Source of the DNA: an uncultured Kiloniellales bacterium
GTDB lineage: Bacteria; Pseudomonadota; Alphaproteobacteria; Kiloniellales; JAKSDN01
Direction: 5' to 3'
Length of the DNA: 61,235 bases
Assembly (NCBI GenBank): GCA_947258885.1
Contig: CAMYKD010000007.1
Span: 1-61,235, forward strand
The position numbers and the translations under genes are program-made. Below the pieces are notes generated by a model. That model was not told the DNA's origin. It did not search any database and saw only the letters and a program-made list of their open reading frames with translations. Shown one piece after another: positions 18,440 through 27,490 of this stretch. Each line of letters starts with the position of its first letter. Position 1 is the first letter of the stretch.

Positions 18440-19549
18440 CTAGTGGCCGGTGTGCAGTTTCTTCTCCAGGTGCTGGCTGTAGCGCGACATGCCGAAGCAA
18501 AAGACCCAGAAGCCGGCGGCGACGAAGACATAGCCCTCGACGGCAAATCCGAGCCAGTCCGGGTTGGTGCCCGCGAGCTGCACCATGCCGAGGAAGTCGA
18601 AGAGCCCGATAATCAGCACCAGCGTGGTGTCCTTGAACAGCCCGATGAAGGTGTTGACGATTCCGGGGATGACCAGCTTGAGCGCCTGGGGCAGCACGAT
18701 CAGCCCCATCATCTTCCAAAAGCTGAGGCCCAGCGCCTCGGCCGCCTCGTACTGGCCCTTGGGGATCGCCTGCAGGCCGCCGCGCACGACCTCGGCCATG
18801 TAGGCGGCGGAGAACAGCATGACGCCGACCAGGGCGCGCAGCAGCTTGTCGAAGTTCACCCCTTCCGGCATGAACAGCGGAAACATCACCGACGACATGA
18901 ACAGCACGGTGATCAAGGGCACGCCGCGCCACAGCTCGATGAAGGCGACGCAGATCGACCGGACGACCGGCATCTTGGAGCGCCGGCCGAGCGCGAGCAC
19001 GACACCGATCGGCAAGGAGGCGACGATGCCGACCAGGGCGATCACCAGGGTCAGGAACAGGCCGCCCCACAGCGGCGTTTCGACGTGCTCCAGTCCGAAG
19101 GTGTCGCCGACGAACAGGAAAAAGGCGATGATCGGATAGCCGATCAGGAGGAACAGCCCGATCCACTGCTTCCAGCGGAAGCCCGGGATGAAGAGCGGGA
19201 TCGCCGCGGCCACCAGCAGCACATAGGCCGTGTTGATCCGCCACAGCTCCCCGTCCGGGTAACGCCCGTACATGAGCTGCTTGAACCAGACCCTGATGTA
19301 GACCCAGCAGGCGCCTTCGCGGCTGCAGGCGTCGCGCGTGTCGCCGACCCAGTCGGCGTCGATGAACGCCCACTGGATCACCGGCGGCACGAGAAGATAG
19401 ACCAAGTACAAGGCCAACACGGTAAGCGCGACGTCGAGCGGGGTGGCGAACAGGTTCTGGCGCACCCATCCGACAACGCCCACCGTGCTGGCCGGCGGCG
19501 GCAGGTCGGGATGGCTCCCGGGATCGTGGCTGCGGGTTTCGTCGGTCAT
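18440..19549 (-). CDS. aapM: General L-amino-acid ABC transporter permease (AapM-like)
   Basis: The 369-residue protein has an N-terminal membrane helix, a periplasmic loop with several cysteines ([10 protein letters not shown]), then the HisM-type permease core. The EAA loop is [24 protein letters not shown]. It is longer than ordinary HisM-type permeases, as AapM is. The gene begins 3 bp after aapQ. Together with AapQ it forms the heterodimeric channel of the general amino-acid transporter. Confidence 0.92.
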   Translation of the reverse strand: MTDETRSHDPGSHPDLPPPASTVGVVGWVRQNLFATPLDVALTVLALYLVYLLVPPVIQWAFIDADWVGDTRDACSREGACWVYIRVWFKQLMYGRYPDGELWRINTAYVLLVAAAIPLFIPGFRWKQWIGLFLLIGYPIIAFFLFVGDTFGLEHVETPLWGGLFLTLVIALVGIVASLPIGVVLALGRRSKMPVVRSICVAFIELWRGVPLITVLFMSSVMFPLFMPEGVNFDKLLRALVGVMLFSAAYMAEVVRGGLQAIPKGQYEAAEALGLSFWKMMGLIVLPQALKLVIPGIVNTFIGLFKDTTLVLIIGLFDFLGMVQLAGTNPDWLGFAVEGYVFVAAGFWVFCFGMSRYSQHLEKKLHTGH

Positions 19550-19552
19550 GAC

Positions 19553-20743
19553 CTAGCGCTCCACCAGTGCCATCTTCTTGTTGTACCAGTTCATGAAGGC
19601 CGAGATCAGAAGGCTGAGCGTCAGATAGACCGCCATGGTAATCGAGATGATCTCGACCGCCTGGCCGGTCTGCATGAGCACCGTCCCGGCGAACACCAGC
19701 ACGATGTCCGGATAGGCGATGGCGGCGGCCAGGGACGAGTTCTTCATCAGGTTCAGGTACTGGCTGGTCAGCGGCGGGATGATGACCCTGAGCGCCTGGG
19801 GAATGACGACGAGCCTCAAGGTCGGCCCGGGCCGCAGGCCAAGCGAGTAGGCCGCCTCGGTCTGGCCGTGACTGACCGCCGTGATGCCGGCGCGCACGAT
19901 CTCGGCGATGAAGGACGCCGTGTAGGTCGACAGCGCCAGGGCCAAGGCAACCAGCTCGGGGATGACGACCATGCCGCCGACGAAGTTGAAGCCCTTGAGC
20001 TCGGGATAGTTCCAGGACAGCGGAAATCCCGTGACGACGGCGGCCAGCAGTGGCAGCCCGATCAGGATGCCGAGCGAGGTCCAGAACACCGGGAACTGCT
20101 CGCCGGTCCGCTCCTGGCGAGCATGAGCCCAGCGCGCCAGAACGACGATACCGACGATGCCCGCGACCAGGGCCGCCGGGATCAGCCAGAAACCCGCCTC
20201 GAAGACCGGCGCCGGGGAGTAGAGCCCGCGAATGTTGAGGAAAAAGCTATCGAACAACGAGTGGCTGTTTTTCGGCGAGGGCACGTTCCGGAGTACCGCG
20301 AAATACCAGAAGAAGATCTGCAGCAGCAGCGGGATGTTGCGCAAGATCTCGATATAGACGGCAGCCAGATTCGAGATCAGCCAGTTCCTCGACAACCGGG
20401 CAACGCCTATGATGAAGCCGAGGATCGTGGCGAAGAAGATGCCGATGGCCGAGACCAGCATCGTGTTCAGCAGGCCGACCAGAAAGGCCCGGCCGTAGCT
20501 GGACTCTTCGCTGTATTCGACCAGGGTTTGCGAGATGCTGAATCCCGCGGTGGTCTCGAGGAACCCGAAGCCCGAGGCAATGCCCTGCCGTTCCAGGTTG
20601 GCCATCGTGTTGCCGACCAGATATGCGCCCAGCAATATGACGCCACCGAGCACGAGCACCTGGAAGAAGAGGGCGCGATAACGGGGATCGTTCCACACCG
20701 GCGGTTTCGCCGGCGCGACGGCAATTTTCGTCTCCACGGCCAC
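19553..20743 (-). CDS. aapQ: General L-amino-acid ABC transporter permease (AapQ-like)
   Basis: The product is about 396 residues with roughly eight membrane helices and the HisM-type EAA loop (TEAAYSLGLRPGPTLRLVVIP). The likely start is a GTG at 20743, because GGGAGG lies 5 bp upstream; the next GTG is at 20737. An in-frame ATG further upstream at 20815 would cross the intercistronic hairpin and is unlikely. It pairs with AapM. Confidence 0.9.
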   Translation of the reverse strand: MAVETKIAVAPAKPPVWNDPRYRALFFQVLVLGGVILLGAYLVGNTMANLERQGIASGFGFLETTAGFSISQTLVEYSEESSYGRAFLVGLLNTMLVSAIGIFFATILGFIIGVARLSRNWLISNLAAVYIEILRNIPLLLQIFFWYFAVLRNVPSPKNSHSLFDSFFLNIRGLYSPAPVFEAGFWLIPAALVAGIVGIVVLARWAHARQERTGEQFPVFWTSLGILIGLPLLAAVVTGFPLSWNYPELKGFNFVGGMVVIPELVALALALSTYTASFIAEIVRAGITAVSHGQTEAAYSLGLRPGPTLRLVVIPQALRVIIPPLTSQYLNLMKNSSLAAAIAYPDIVLVFAGTVLMQTGQAVEIISITMAVYLTLSLLISAFMNWYNKKMALVER

Positions 20744-20792
20744 GTTCGCCTCCCAAGTATTATGTTTTGGGGCCGGGGGAGGAACGGGGGGC

Positions 20793-20811
20793 GTCCGGCG
20801 CGCGGCCGGAC
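20793..20811 (-). promoter_or_regulatory. Intercistronic hairpin between aapJ and aapQ
   Basis: GTCCGGC and GCCGGAC form a 7-bp stem with a 5-nt GC loop, between the stop of the binding-protein gene and the ribosome site of aapQ. No T-run follows on the reverse strand, so it probably acts by stabilising the aapJ message rather than by terminating transcription. Confidence 0.6.
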
Positions 20812-20843
20812 ACACCCCGAGATGTTACATGCGCAAGCTCAGA

Positions 20844-21857
20844 TCAGCGGACCGGCATGGCGTATTGCAGACCGCCGTCCTTCCACAGGGCGTTCTGGCC
20901 GCGCTCCAGGCCGAGCGACGTCTTCACGCCGACATGGCGCTCGAAGCTCTCGCCGTAATTGCCGACCTGCTTGACGACATTGTAGGCCCAGTCGACCGAC
21001 AGGCCGAGGTTCTTGCCGCCATCGCCCTCGATGCCGAGCAGGCGCCTGACGTTCGGGCTGCTGGAGCCCTTCATCTGGTCGACGTTCTTCGACGTGACGC
21101 CGAGTTCCTCGGCTTCGACCATGGCATAGAGCGTCCACTTCACCGTATCCAGCCACTTGTCGTCGCCGTGACGGACCACCGGCCCCAGGGGCTCCTTGGA
21201 GATCACCTCGGGCAGGATCATGTGGGCGTTCGGCTCTTTCAGCTTGATCCGCTGGGCAGCCAGACCCGACTGGTCCGTGGTATAGACGTCGCAGCGGCCG
21301 GAGTCGTAGGCCGCCACAACCTCGTCGGCCTTCTCGAAGACGACCGGGTTGAACTTCATGCTGTTGGCACGGAAGTAGTCGCTCAGGTTGAGCTCGGTGG
21401 TCGTGCCGATATTCACGCAGACGCTGGCGCCGTCGAGCTCGAGCGCGCTCTTGACCCCGAGATCCTTGCGGACCATGAAGCCCTGGCCGTCGTAGTAGTT
21501 AACGCCGGCGAAGTTGAGGCCGAGCGCCGAATCGCGGACCAGCGTCCAGGTCGTGTTGCGCGACAGCACATCGACCTCGCCGGACTGCAGCGCCGTAAAG
21601 CGCTCCTTGGCCGAGAGCGGCGTGAACTTCACCTTGCCCGCGTCGCCGAGAACGGCGGCGGCCACGGCACGACACACGTCTACATCGATTCCGGTCCAGT
21701 TACCCTGTTCGTCGGGGTTGGAGAACCCGGCCAGCCCCTGGCTGACGCCGCACTGGACGAAACCTTTACCCCTCACGTCGTCGAGCGTTCCGGCCACAGC
21801 CGCGGTCGACAACGTCGTAGCCGCAGCGGCGGCCAAGAGAACCTTGGTGAGTTTCAT
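20844..21857 (-). CDS. aapJ: General L-amino-acid-binding periplasmic protein (AapJ-like)
   Basis: The 337-residue protein starts with a Sec signal peptide (about 23 residues, cleaved after AAVAG). The family-3 solute-binding fold follows, with the AapJ-typical VRGKGFVQCGVSQGLAGFS and the DVLSRNTTWTLVRD segment. It would capture L-amino acids in the periplasm and deliver them to AapQM. It is the first gene of aapJQMP. A palindrome lies in its leader, at 21895-21909. Confidence 0.93.
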   Translation of the reverse strand: MKLTKVLLAAAAATTLSTAAVAGTLDDVRGKGFVQCGVSQGLAGFSNPDEQGNWTGIDVDVCRAVAAAVLGDAGKVKFTPLSAKERFTALQSGEVDVLSRNTTWTLVRDSALGLNFAGVNYYDGQGFMVRKDLGVKSALELDGASVCVNIGTTTELNLSDYFRANSMKFNPVVFEKADEVVAAYDSGRCDVYTTDQSGLAAQRIKLKEPNAHMILPEVISKEPLGPVVRHGDDKWLDTVKWTLYAMVEAEELGVTSKNVDQMKGSSSPNVRRLLGIEGDGGKNLGLSVDWAYNVVKQVGNYGESFERHVGVKTSLGLERGQNALWKDGGLQYAMPVR

Positions 21858-22173
21858 GGAAAAAAACCTTCCCTGCTGGTTTTTGACTTTCTTGTTGTCC
21901 TAAGGACAAAGCGCCATAGCACTGTGTTACCTAGTCCGACAAGATGTAACATATGCCTCGAAAAGGCAACAGGCACGCTTGGACATTCACTCGGGTCCAT
22001 GCCCGAGCGGCACCCCCGCCGCCTGCGGGCGCCCGAATAGCAGAGTCCAGGTCGTTCGGCTAGCCCCTTTCGCGCCCCGGTCGACGCTGGCATAACGGGC
22101 GCGCGCGATCCGGCCGGTCTGGCGCTTCTCGACCATCCAGCCCGCCGATTCCGTGAGATGAGGACCCGATGTC
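21858..22173. other. Divergent intergenic region between aapJ and metC
   Basis: This 316-bp stretch holds the promoters of both divergent units. The half near aapJ (21880-21970) is comparatively AT-rich and contains the palindrome at 21895-21909. The half near metC is GC-rich and shows no family-like reading frame. I could not fix -35/-10 elements with confidence. Confidence 0.5.
21895..21909. promoter_or_regulatory. 15-bp palindrome in the aapJ leader
   Basis: TTGTCCT and AGGACAA flank one central base, a perfect 7-bp dyad about 37 bp upstream of the aapJ start. It could be a repressor site or an RNA hairpin. I cannot name the regulator. Confidence 0.35.
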
Positions 22174-23373
22174 ATGACGAAACGGGACTACAAGGCCGAT
22201 ACCCTTCTGGGCCACCTGGGCCGGGACCCGAAGGCGTTCCACGGAGCGGTCAATCCGCCGGTCTACCATGCCTCGACGATCCTGTTCGACAGCCTGGACG
22301 CCTACGAGGACAGACACCGTTACCTCGAGAAGGGCAAGGTCGTCTATGGCCTGCTCGGCACGCCGACCACCTTCGCCCTGGAGGAGGCGGTGGCGCGGCT
22401 GGAAGGCGGGTCCGGGTGCATCGCCGTATCCTCGGGCCTGGCCGCCATCACCGGCCCCATCCTCGCCCTGGTCGAGTCCGGCGACCACATCCTGGTGAGC
22501 GACAGCGTCTACCAGCCGACCCGCAGGTTCTGCGACCACATGCTCAGGCGTCTCGGCGTGGAGACCACCTACTACGACCCCCTGATCGGCGCCGGGATCG
22601 CCGCGTTGATGCGCCAGAACACGCGGCTGGTGTTCCTGGAATCCCCCGGATCCCTGACGTTCGAGGTCCAGGATGCGCCGGCCATCGCCGCCGTGGCCAA
22701 GGCCGCCGGTGCCGCCGTGCTAATGGACACGACCTGGCCGGCGTCGCTGCTCTGCCGGCCCTTCGAGCTCGGCGCCGACATATCGATCCAGGCCGGGACC
22801 AAGTACATTGTCGGCCACTCCGACGCCATGCTCGGGCTGATCACGACGAACGAGGCGTTCGAGCAAAAGGTCCGGCTGGCGCTCCAGGAACTCGGCCAGT
22901 GCGCGGCGCCCGACGACGTCTATCTCGCGCTTCGGGGCCTGCGCACGCTCTCGGTGCGCCTCGCCCGGCACCAAGAGACCGGTCTCGCCCTCGCACGCTG
23001 GCTGGCCGAGCGCCCGGAGGTCGAGCGGGTGCTCCATCCGGCCCTGCCTGGCGATCCGGGCCACGACCTCTGGCGGCGCGACTTCAGCGGCGCCAGCGGT
23101 CTCTTCGGGGTGGTCCTGCGCGCGCCCTGCTCTCGCGCCGCCGTCGCCGCCCTGATCGAGGGCATGGAGCTGTTCGGCCTCGGCTCCAGCTGGGGCGGCT
23201 TCGAAAGCCTGATGATCGCGGCCTATCCAGAGCGGATCCGCAGCGCGACGACCTGGGACGCGCCGGGGCGGACCCTGCGCATCCACGCCGGGCTAGAGCA
23301 CCCCGCGGACCTGATCGCCGACCTCGAGGCCGGGTTCGAACGCTTCAACCGGGCCGTTCGCGAGAACGCCTAG
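22174..23373 (+). CDS. metC: Cystathionine beta-lyase
   Basis: The 399-residue protein belongs to the Cys/Met-metabolism PLP enzymes. The PLP lysine is in the SIQAGTKYIVGHSDAMLG segment (about residues 205-222), and YGLLGTPTTFALEEAVARLEGG is the usual dimer-interface segment. Wording of the motifs is closest to MetC of proteobacteria, which splits cystathionine to homocysteine, pyruvate and ammonia. Related C-S lyases of the same fold cannot be excluded. The gene is followed 15 bp later by hisI. Confidence 0.9.
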   Translation: MTKRDYKADTLLGHLGRDPKAFHGAVNPPVYHASTILFDSLDAYEDRHRYLEKGKVVYGLLGTPTTFALEEAVARLEGGSGCIAVSSGLAAITGPILALVESGDHILVSDSVYQPTRRFCDHMLRRLGVETTYYDPLIGAGIAALMRQNTRLVFLESPGSLTFEVQDAPAIAAVAKAAGAAVLMDTTWPASLLCRPFELGADISIQAGTKYIVGHSDAMLGLITTNEAFEQKVRLALQELGQCAAPDDVYLALRGLRTLSVRLARHQETGLALARWLAERPEVERVLHPALPGDPGHDLWRRDFSGASGLFGVVLRAPCSRAAVAALIEGMELFGLGSSWGGFESLMIAAYPERIRSATTWDAPGRTLRIHAGLEHPADLIADLEAGFERFNRAVRENA

Positions 23374-23388
23374 CTCTGGAGGCCAGAG

Positions 23389-23793
23389 ATGAGCAACACG
23401 CCTGCCCTGCCCGCCCAACTCGAGGATGCTCTCGCCTTCGACGACAAGGGCCTGGTCCCCGCGATCGCGCAGCAGCACGACACCGGCGAGGTTCTGATGA
23501 TGGCCTGGATGAACCGGGCGGCTCTGGCCGAGACCTTGGCGACCAGCCGGGTCTGCTACTGGTCGCGCTCACGCGGCCGGCTCTGGCGCAAGGGCGAGAC
23601 CTCGGGGCAGGTTCAGCGTCTGGTCGAGCTTCGTATCGACTGCGACGGCGACACCCTGCTGCTCGAGGTCGAGCAGACCGGTGTGGCCTGCCATACCGGG
23701 CGCAGGAGCTGTTTCTACCGCGCCCTCGGGGACGGTGGGCTGGAGGAGTTGATGCCGGTCGAGCGCGACCCGAAATCCCTCTATGGAGTATAG
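23389..23793 (+). CDS. hisI: Phosphoribosyl-AMP cyclohydrolase
   Basis: The 134-residue single-domain enzyme catalyses step three of histidine synthesis. Diagnostic motifs are [16 protein letters not shown], the metal-binding DCDGDTLL and the zinc-site [10 protein letters not shown]. The separate HisE domain is absent, as is usual in alphaproteobacteria. The start at 23389 has an AGGCCAGAG leader. It lies between metC and the modE-like gene with only 3 bp to the latter, an unusual place for a his gene. Confidence 0.95.
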   Translation: MSNTPALPAQLEDALAFDDKGLVPAIAQQHDTGEVLMMAWMNRAALAETLATSRVCYWSRSRGRLWRKGETSGQVQRLVELRIDCDGDTLLLEVEQTGVACHTGRRSCFYRALGDGGLEELMPVERDPKSLYGV

Positions 23794-23796
23794 GCC

Positions 23797-24156
23797 GTGC
23801 CGCGGCCCCGGCTGCGCGTCCTGCTCGGCTCGGCGACCGCCATGGGGCCGGGCAAGGCCGACTTGCTGGAGGCGATCGAGGCCGAGGGCTCGATCACCGG
23901 CGCGGCGCGGCGCATGGGCATGTCCTACCGCCGGGCCTGGTTGCTGGTCGAAGCCATGAACGCATGCTTCCGCACGCCCTTGGTCGAGACCGCGCGCGGC
24001 GGGCGGCGCGGCGGCGGCGCTCGCCTGACGGCGCTGGGACGCGAGGCGCTGTCGCGCTACCGCGCCATGGAGGCCAAAGCGGTGGCGAGCCTCGAGCCCG
24101 ACATGGCGGCCTACTCCGAATTGCTGTCGTCCCGGGCCACGAAGAGGCTTCGCTAG
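23797..24156 (+). CDS. ModE-like molybdate-responsive regulator, DNA-binding domain only
   Basis: The 119-residue product corresponds to the N-terminal winged-helix domain of ModE. The key segment is DLLEAIEAEGSITGAARRMGMSYRRAW, followed by a wing with ARGGRRGGGARLT. The C-terminal molybdate-binding (TOBE) domains of E. coli ModE are missing, so this is the short, single-domain form. The start is a GTG at 23797. It is followed by modABC after 99 bp, and a probable ModE box sits in that gap. How it senses metal without TOBE domains is unclear. Confidence 0.88.
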   Translation: MPRPRLRVLLGSATAMGPGKADLLEAIEAEGSITGAARRMGMSYRRAWLLVEAMNACFRTPLVETARGGRRGGGARLTALGREALSRYRAMEAKAVASLEPDMAAYSELLSSRATKRLR

Positions 24157-24195
24157 ACCTCCAAGTCCCGCCTCGCCTGGACCAAGCCGGCCAAG

Positions 24196-24220
24196 CGTTG
24201 TATACCGTTGAATATAACCG
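24196..24220. promoter_or_regulatory. Probable ModE operator upstream of modA
   Basis: Half-sites CGTTGTATA (24196-24204) and AATATAACCG (24211-24220) are separated by 6 bp. They resemble the known ModE box, in which CGNTATATA is separated by 6-7 bp from its inverse TATATAACG. The site lies between the modE-like gene and modA, and would let metal-bound regulator shut off modABC. Confidence 0.65.
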
Positions 24221-24255
24221 ATTCCGCCCACGCGCGGCTCATTGCGGAAAACCAG

Positions 24256-25083
24256 ATGCGATCATCGCCGATATCTTCGCTGCCATGCACCAGGCGACTG
24301 TTCGGTATCATCTGCCTTGCCGCCCTGCTCTTCGGCATCGGGGCCGCGCGGCCGCGGGCCGAAGAGGTCACGATCTTCGCCGCCGCCAGCACGGCCAACG
24401 CGGTCAACGAAGTGGTCGAGCGCTATGAGGCGACGTTGGCGGAGCCGACCGGGAACGGCCTTGCCGTGCGGCCGGTCTTTGCCGCCTCCTCGACCCTGGC
24501 CAAGCAGATCGCCCAGGGCGCCCCGGCGGACTTGTTTCTCTCGGCCAGCGTCGCGTGGATGGACTATCTCGCGCAGCGACAGGCGATCACGGCGGCCAGC
24601 CGGATCGATCTGCTCGGCAACCGCCTGGTCCTGATCAGCTCGGCGGAAAGCCCGCTGACCCTGACCATAGAGCCCGAGTTCCCGCTGGCCGAGGCGCTCG
24701 ACGGCGGCCGTCTGGCGATCGGCGACCCGGCGCACGTGCCGGCTGGAATCTATGCGAAGGCGGCCTTGGAGACGTTGGGCGTGTGGCCCACGGTGGCCGG
24801 CAGGACCGCCCGGGCGGCCGACGTGCGCGCGGCGCTCGCCCTGGTGGATCGTGGCGAGGCGGCGGCCGGTATCGTCTACCAAAGCGACACGGCGATCAGC
24901 CGCCGGGTTCGGGTGGCGGGAGTGTTCCCCAGAACTTCTCACCCGCCCATCACCTATCCGCTCGCACTGGTGGCCGAAAGGCCCTCGCCCGCGGTCGAGC
25001 GGTTCTACCGCTTTCTCAGGGGGCCGGAGGCCGCGGCGATCTTCCGCCGGCATGGCTTCCAGAGTCCAGGCGACGCCGGGTAG
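24256..25083 (+). CDS. modA: Molybdate/tungstate ABC transporter, substrate-binding protein
   Basis: The product is about 275 residues from the ATG at 24256. It has a signal peptide with hydrophobic core LFGIICLAALLFGIGAA, then the ModA-type start VTIFAAASTANAVNEV and the oxyanion-binding AASSTLAKQIAQGAPADLFLSA. It binds molybdate or tungstate in the periplasm. Discrimination between the two metals cannot be read from sequence. A TTG-started extension from 24208 would overlap the ModE box and is unlikely. Confidence 0.93.
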   Translation: MRSSPISSLPCTRRLFGIICLAALLFGIGAARPRAEEVTIFAAASTANAVNEVVERYEATLAEPTGNGLAVRPVFAASSTLAKQIAQGAPADLFLSASVAWMDYLAQRQAITAASRIDLLGNRLVLISSAESPLTLTIEPEFPLAEALDGGRLAIGDPAHVPAGIYAKAALETLGVWPTVAGRTARAADVRAALALVDRGEAAAGIVYQSDTAISRRVRVAGVFPRTSHPPITYPLALVAERPSPAVERFYRFLRGPEAAAIFRRHGFQSPGDAG

Positions 25084-25087
25084 GCAT

Positions 25088-25780
25088 ATGCTGGAGCTGA
25101 CGCCGCTGGAGCGCGAGGCGCTCGGCCTGAGCCTCACCGTCGCGTTCTGGAGCGTGCTGGCCAGCCTGCCGCTCGGCCTCGCCACCGCTTGGCTCCTGGC
25201 GCGCCGCGAGTTCTACGGCAAGGCCCTGTTGAACGGTCTGGTCCATCTGCCGCTGGTCGTGCCGCCAGTCGTGGTCGGCTATCTTCTGCTGTTGCTGTTC
25301 GGCCGCAGGGGGCCCCTGGGCGCCTGGCTCTACGATGCTTTCGGCGTGACCGTGGCCTTCACCTGGAAGGGTGCCGCCCTGGCCGCCGCGGTCATGGCCT
25401 TTCCCCTGATGGTGCGGGCCATGCGGCTGTCCCTGGAGGCGGTCGACCGCCGCCTCGAGGCGGCGGCGCGCACGCTGGGCGCCCCACGCTTCGAGGTCTT
25501 CTTGACCGTCACCCTGCCGCTGATGTCGCCCGGCATCCTGGCCGGCACGATTCTGGCCTTCGCCCGCAGCTTGGGCGAGTTCGGCGCGACGATCACCTTC
25601 GTGTCGAACATCCCGGGCGAGACACGAACCCTGCCGCTGGCGCTCTACAGCCTGACCCAGACGCCGGACGGCGAAGCCGGGGCGCTCAGGCTGACCGCGA
25701 TCGCCGTGGCGCTGGCCTTCGCCTCCCTGGCCGCTTCGGAGGTTCTGGCGCGCCGCATCAGGCGCCACATAGGCGTTTGA
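25088..25780 (+). CDS. modB: Molybdate/tungstate ABC transporter permease
   Basis: The 230-residue inner-membrane protein has about five helices. The ModB motif LPLVVPPVVVGYLLL lies near residue 55, and the EAA loop AARTLGAPRFEVFLTVTLP near 125. It forms the homodimeric channel for oxyanion uptake. The ATG at 25088 lies 4 bp after modA, and the next gene starts 5 bp after its stop. Confidence 0.95.
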   Translation: MLELTPLEREALGLSLTVAFWSVLASLPLGLATAWLLARREFYGKALLNGLVHLPLVVPPVVVGYLLLLLFGRRGPLGAWLYDAFGVTVAFTWKGAALAAAVMAFPLMVRAMRLSLEAVDRRLEAAARTLGAPRFEVFLTVTLPLMSPGILAGTILAFARSLGEFGATITFVSNIPGETRTLPLALYSLTQTPDGEAGALRLTAIAVALAFASLAASEVLARRIRRHIGV

Positions 25781-25785
25781 CGGAC

Positions 25786-26910
25786 ATGCTCGAAGTCAGC
25801 GCCCGAAAACGTCTGGCCGCATTCGATCTCGACATGAGCTTCTCATGCGAGAGCGCTGGCGTTATCGCCGTTTTCGGACGGTCCGGGGCCGGCAAGACTA
25901 CGCTGGTCAACATGCTGGCCGGCTTGCTCCGACCGGATTCCGGCCGGATCGCCGTCGGCGGCCGCACACTGTTCGACTCGGCGAGCGGCGTCGACGTGCC
26001 GCCGGAACGTCGCCGCCTCGGCTACGTGTTCCAGGAAGGCCGCTTATTTCCGCACCTGACCGTTCGCGGCAACCTGGGCTATGGCTTGAAGCGCGCACCG
26101 CCGGACGAGCGCCGCATCAACCTGGAGCACATCGTCGACCTGCTCGGCCTCGAGGCCCTGCTGGCGCGCCGGCCGCACGACCTGTCCGGCGGCGAGAAGC
26201 AGCGCGTCGCGCTCGGCCGGGCTTTGCTGGCGAACCCGCGGCTTCTTCTCATGGACGAACCCCTGGCCGCCCTGGACCAGCAGCGCAAGGCGGAGGTCCT
26301 GCCGTTCATCGAGCAACTGCGCGACGACCTGGGCATTCCGATCGTCTACGTCAGCCACGCCATGGAGGAAGTGATCCGCCTGGCCGACACGCTGGTCCTG
26401 GTCTCCGACGGGCGCACGGTCGCGGTCGGAGCGGTCGACGAGCTGACCAGCCGCCTGGACCTGCGCCCCTTGACCGGGCGCTACGAGGCCGGCGCCGTGA
26501 TCGAGGCGCGGGTCGTCCGGCACGACGAGGAGTTCGAGCTCAGCGAACTCGCCTTTCCGGGCGGCACCTTGCGCGTGCCGGGCCTCGACCTTGCTCCCGG
26601 CGCCGACCTGCGCATCCGAATCCGCGCCCGCGACGTCGCCCTGGCCCTCGAGCCGCCCAAGGACATCAGCATTCTCAATGTCTTTCCCGGCGAGGTGCGG
26701 GATATCGGCGCCGAGCCGGGTGCGCAGGTCGACATCCTGCTCGACCTCGGCGGCACCGCGCTCTGGGCCCGGATCACGGCCCGCTCGCGCCAGGACCTGG
26801 GCCTGACCGTGGGCTCCCGCGTCTACGCTCTGGTCAAGGCCGTGGCCATCGACCGACACGCGCTCGGCCGCAGCGCCGGCCGTCCGCGCTTCCTGTCCAG
26901 ACCGGGCTGA
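25786..26910 (+). CDS. modC: Molybdate/tungstate ABC transporter ATP-binding protein
   Basis: The 374-residue ATPase has Walker A GRSGAGKT (31-38), the ModC-type Q-loop YVFQEGRLFPHLTV, the signature LSGGEKQR and Walker B LLLMDEPLAALD. A C-terminal TOBE-like domain (about 295-365) probably binds oxyanion and gives trans-inhibition. The ATG at 25786 starts the first strand (a longer upstream frame shadows modB). It ends the modABC operon. Confidence 0.95.
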   Translation: MLEVSARKRLAAFDLDMSFSCESAGVIAVFGRSGAGKTTLVNMLAGLLRPDSGRIAVGGRTLFDSASGVDVPPERRRLGYVFQEGRLFPHLTVRGNLGYGLKRAPPDERRINLEHIVDLLGLEALLARRPHDLSGGEKQRVALGRALLANPRLLLMDEPLAALDQQRKAEVLPFIEQLRDDLGIPIVYVSHAMEEVIRLADTLVLVSDGRTVAVGAVDELTSRLDLRPLTGRYEAGAVIEARVVRHDEEFELSELAFPGGTLRVPGLDLAPGADLRIRIRARDVALALEPPKDISILNVFPGEVRDIGAEPGAQVDILLDLGGTALWARITARSRQDLGLTVGSRVYALVKAVAIDRHALGRSAGRPRFLSRPG

Positions 26911-27073
26911 GCCGAAGGCCACCCAAAGGTTTGCCAACACTCAGAGAGTAGGTCACGTCGGCCGGAGTGGTGGATTAGGAGTTCGCCCGTACTGCATCCG
27001 TGTTGCATGGATTTCCCGGTACGGAACGGGAAAGCCCGGCTCATGGCGAGGTAACTCATCTAGCCATGAAATC

Positions 27074-27150
27074 TGGCGACCCCGGCAGGATTCGAACCTG
27101 CGACCTGCGGATTAGAAGTCCGCTGCTCTATCCAGCTGAGCTACGGGGTC
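27074..27150 (-). tRNA. tRNA-Arg (anticodon TCT)
   Basis: On the reverse strand a complete cloverleaf can be folded. The acceptor stem is GACCCCG/CGGGGTC, with D arm and T arm (GGTTCGAATCC). The anticodon loop is CTTCTAA with TCT at 34-36, decoding AGA. The discriminator is G and CCA is encoded (27074-27076). It lies 34 bp downstream of the NDUFS4-like gene on the same strand. Confidence 0.96.
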
Positions 27151-27184
27151 GTGGCGGGCCGCGCCCGGCCCTTCATCGGGCCCG

Positions 27185-27490
27185 TCAATGGGTCCAGCGG
27201 CCGAGGCGGTCGGACCGGAAATTGTCGGCATAGGCCTTGGGCCGGAACACCTTCTCGCGCGGCGTTTCCAGCGTGTACATGAAACCGTGACTGCGGGCGA
27301 AAGCCACCGCCTCCTCCGAGCTGTCGAAGCGCAGCCGGACTTGGCCCTTGGTGTCCCGCGACGAGGTCCAGCCCATGAGCGGCTCGACCTGGCGGGCCGC
27401 CTCCGGCTCGAACTCCAGCACCCAGCGCTGGGTGTTCGCCCGACCGGACTGCATCGCGGTCTTCGACGGCTGATAAATGCGAACCTGCAT
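27185..27490 (-). CDS. NADH dehydrogenase accessory subunit, NDUFS4-like (ETC complex I conserved region)
   Basis: The 101-residue protein starts [16 protein letters not shown] and contains WVLEFEP and the GWTSSRDT segment, both hallmarks of the 18-kDa NDUFS4 subunit of complex I. In alphaproteobacteria and mitochondria this peripheral subunit stabilises the NADH-oxidising module. Its gene normally lies outside the nuo operon, as here. The ATG at 27490 has an AGGGA ribosome site; longer frames upstream lack one. Confidence 0.92.
   Translation of the reverse strand: MQVRIYQPSKTAMQSGRANTQRWVLEFEPEAARQVEPLMGWTSSRDTKGQVRLRFDSSEEAVAFARSHGFMYTLETPREKVFRPKAYADNFRSDRLGRWTH

Noticed and set aside
17951-20974. 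A very long open forward-strand frame (about 1000 codons) opposite the aap operon
   Set aside because: It runs exactly antisense to aapP, aapM and aapQ, has no family similarity, and its Asp/Arg/Gln/His-rich composition is typical of shadow frames in high-GC DNA.
26911-27150. Possible integration site at the 3' end of tRNA-Arg
   Set aside because: No duplicated tRNA end, integrase or phage gene is seen on either side, and the neighbours look like ordinary chromosome.
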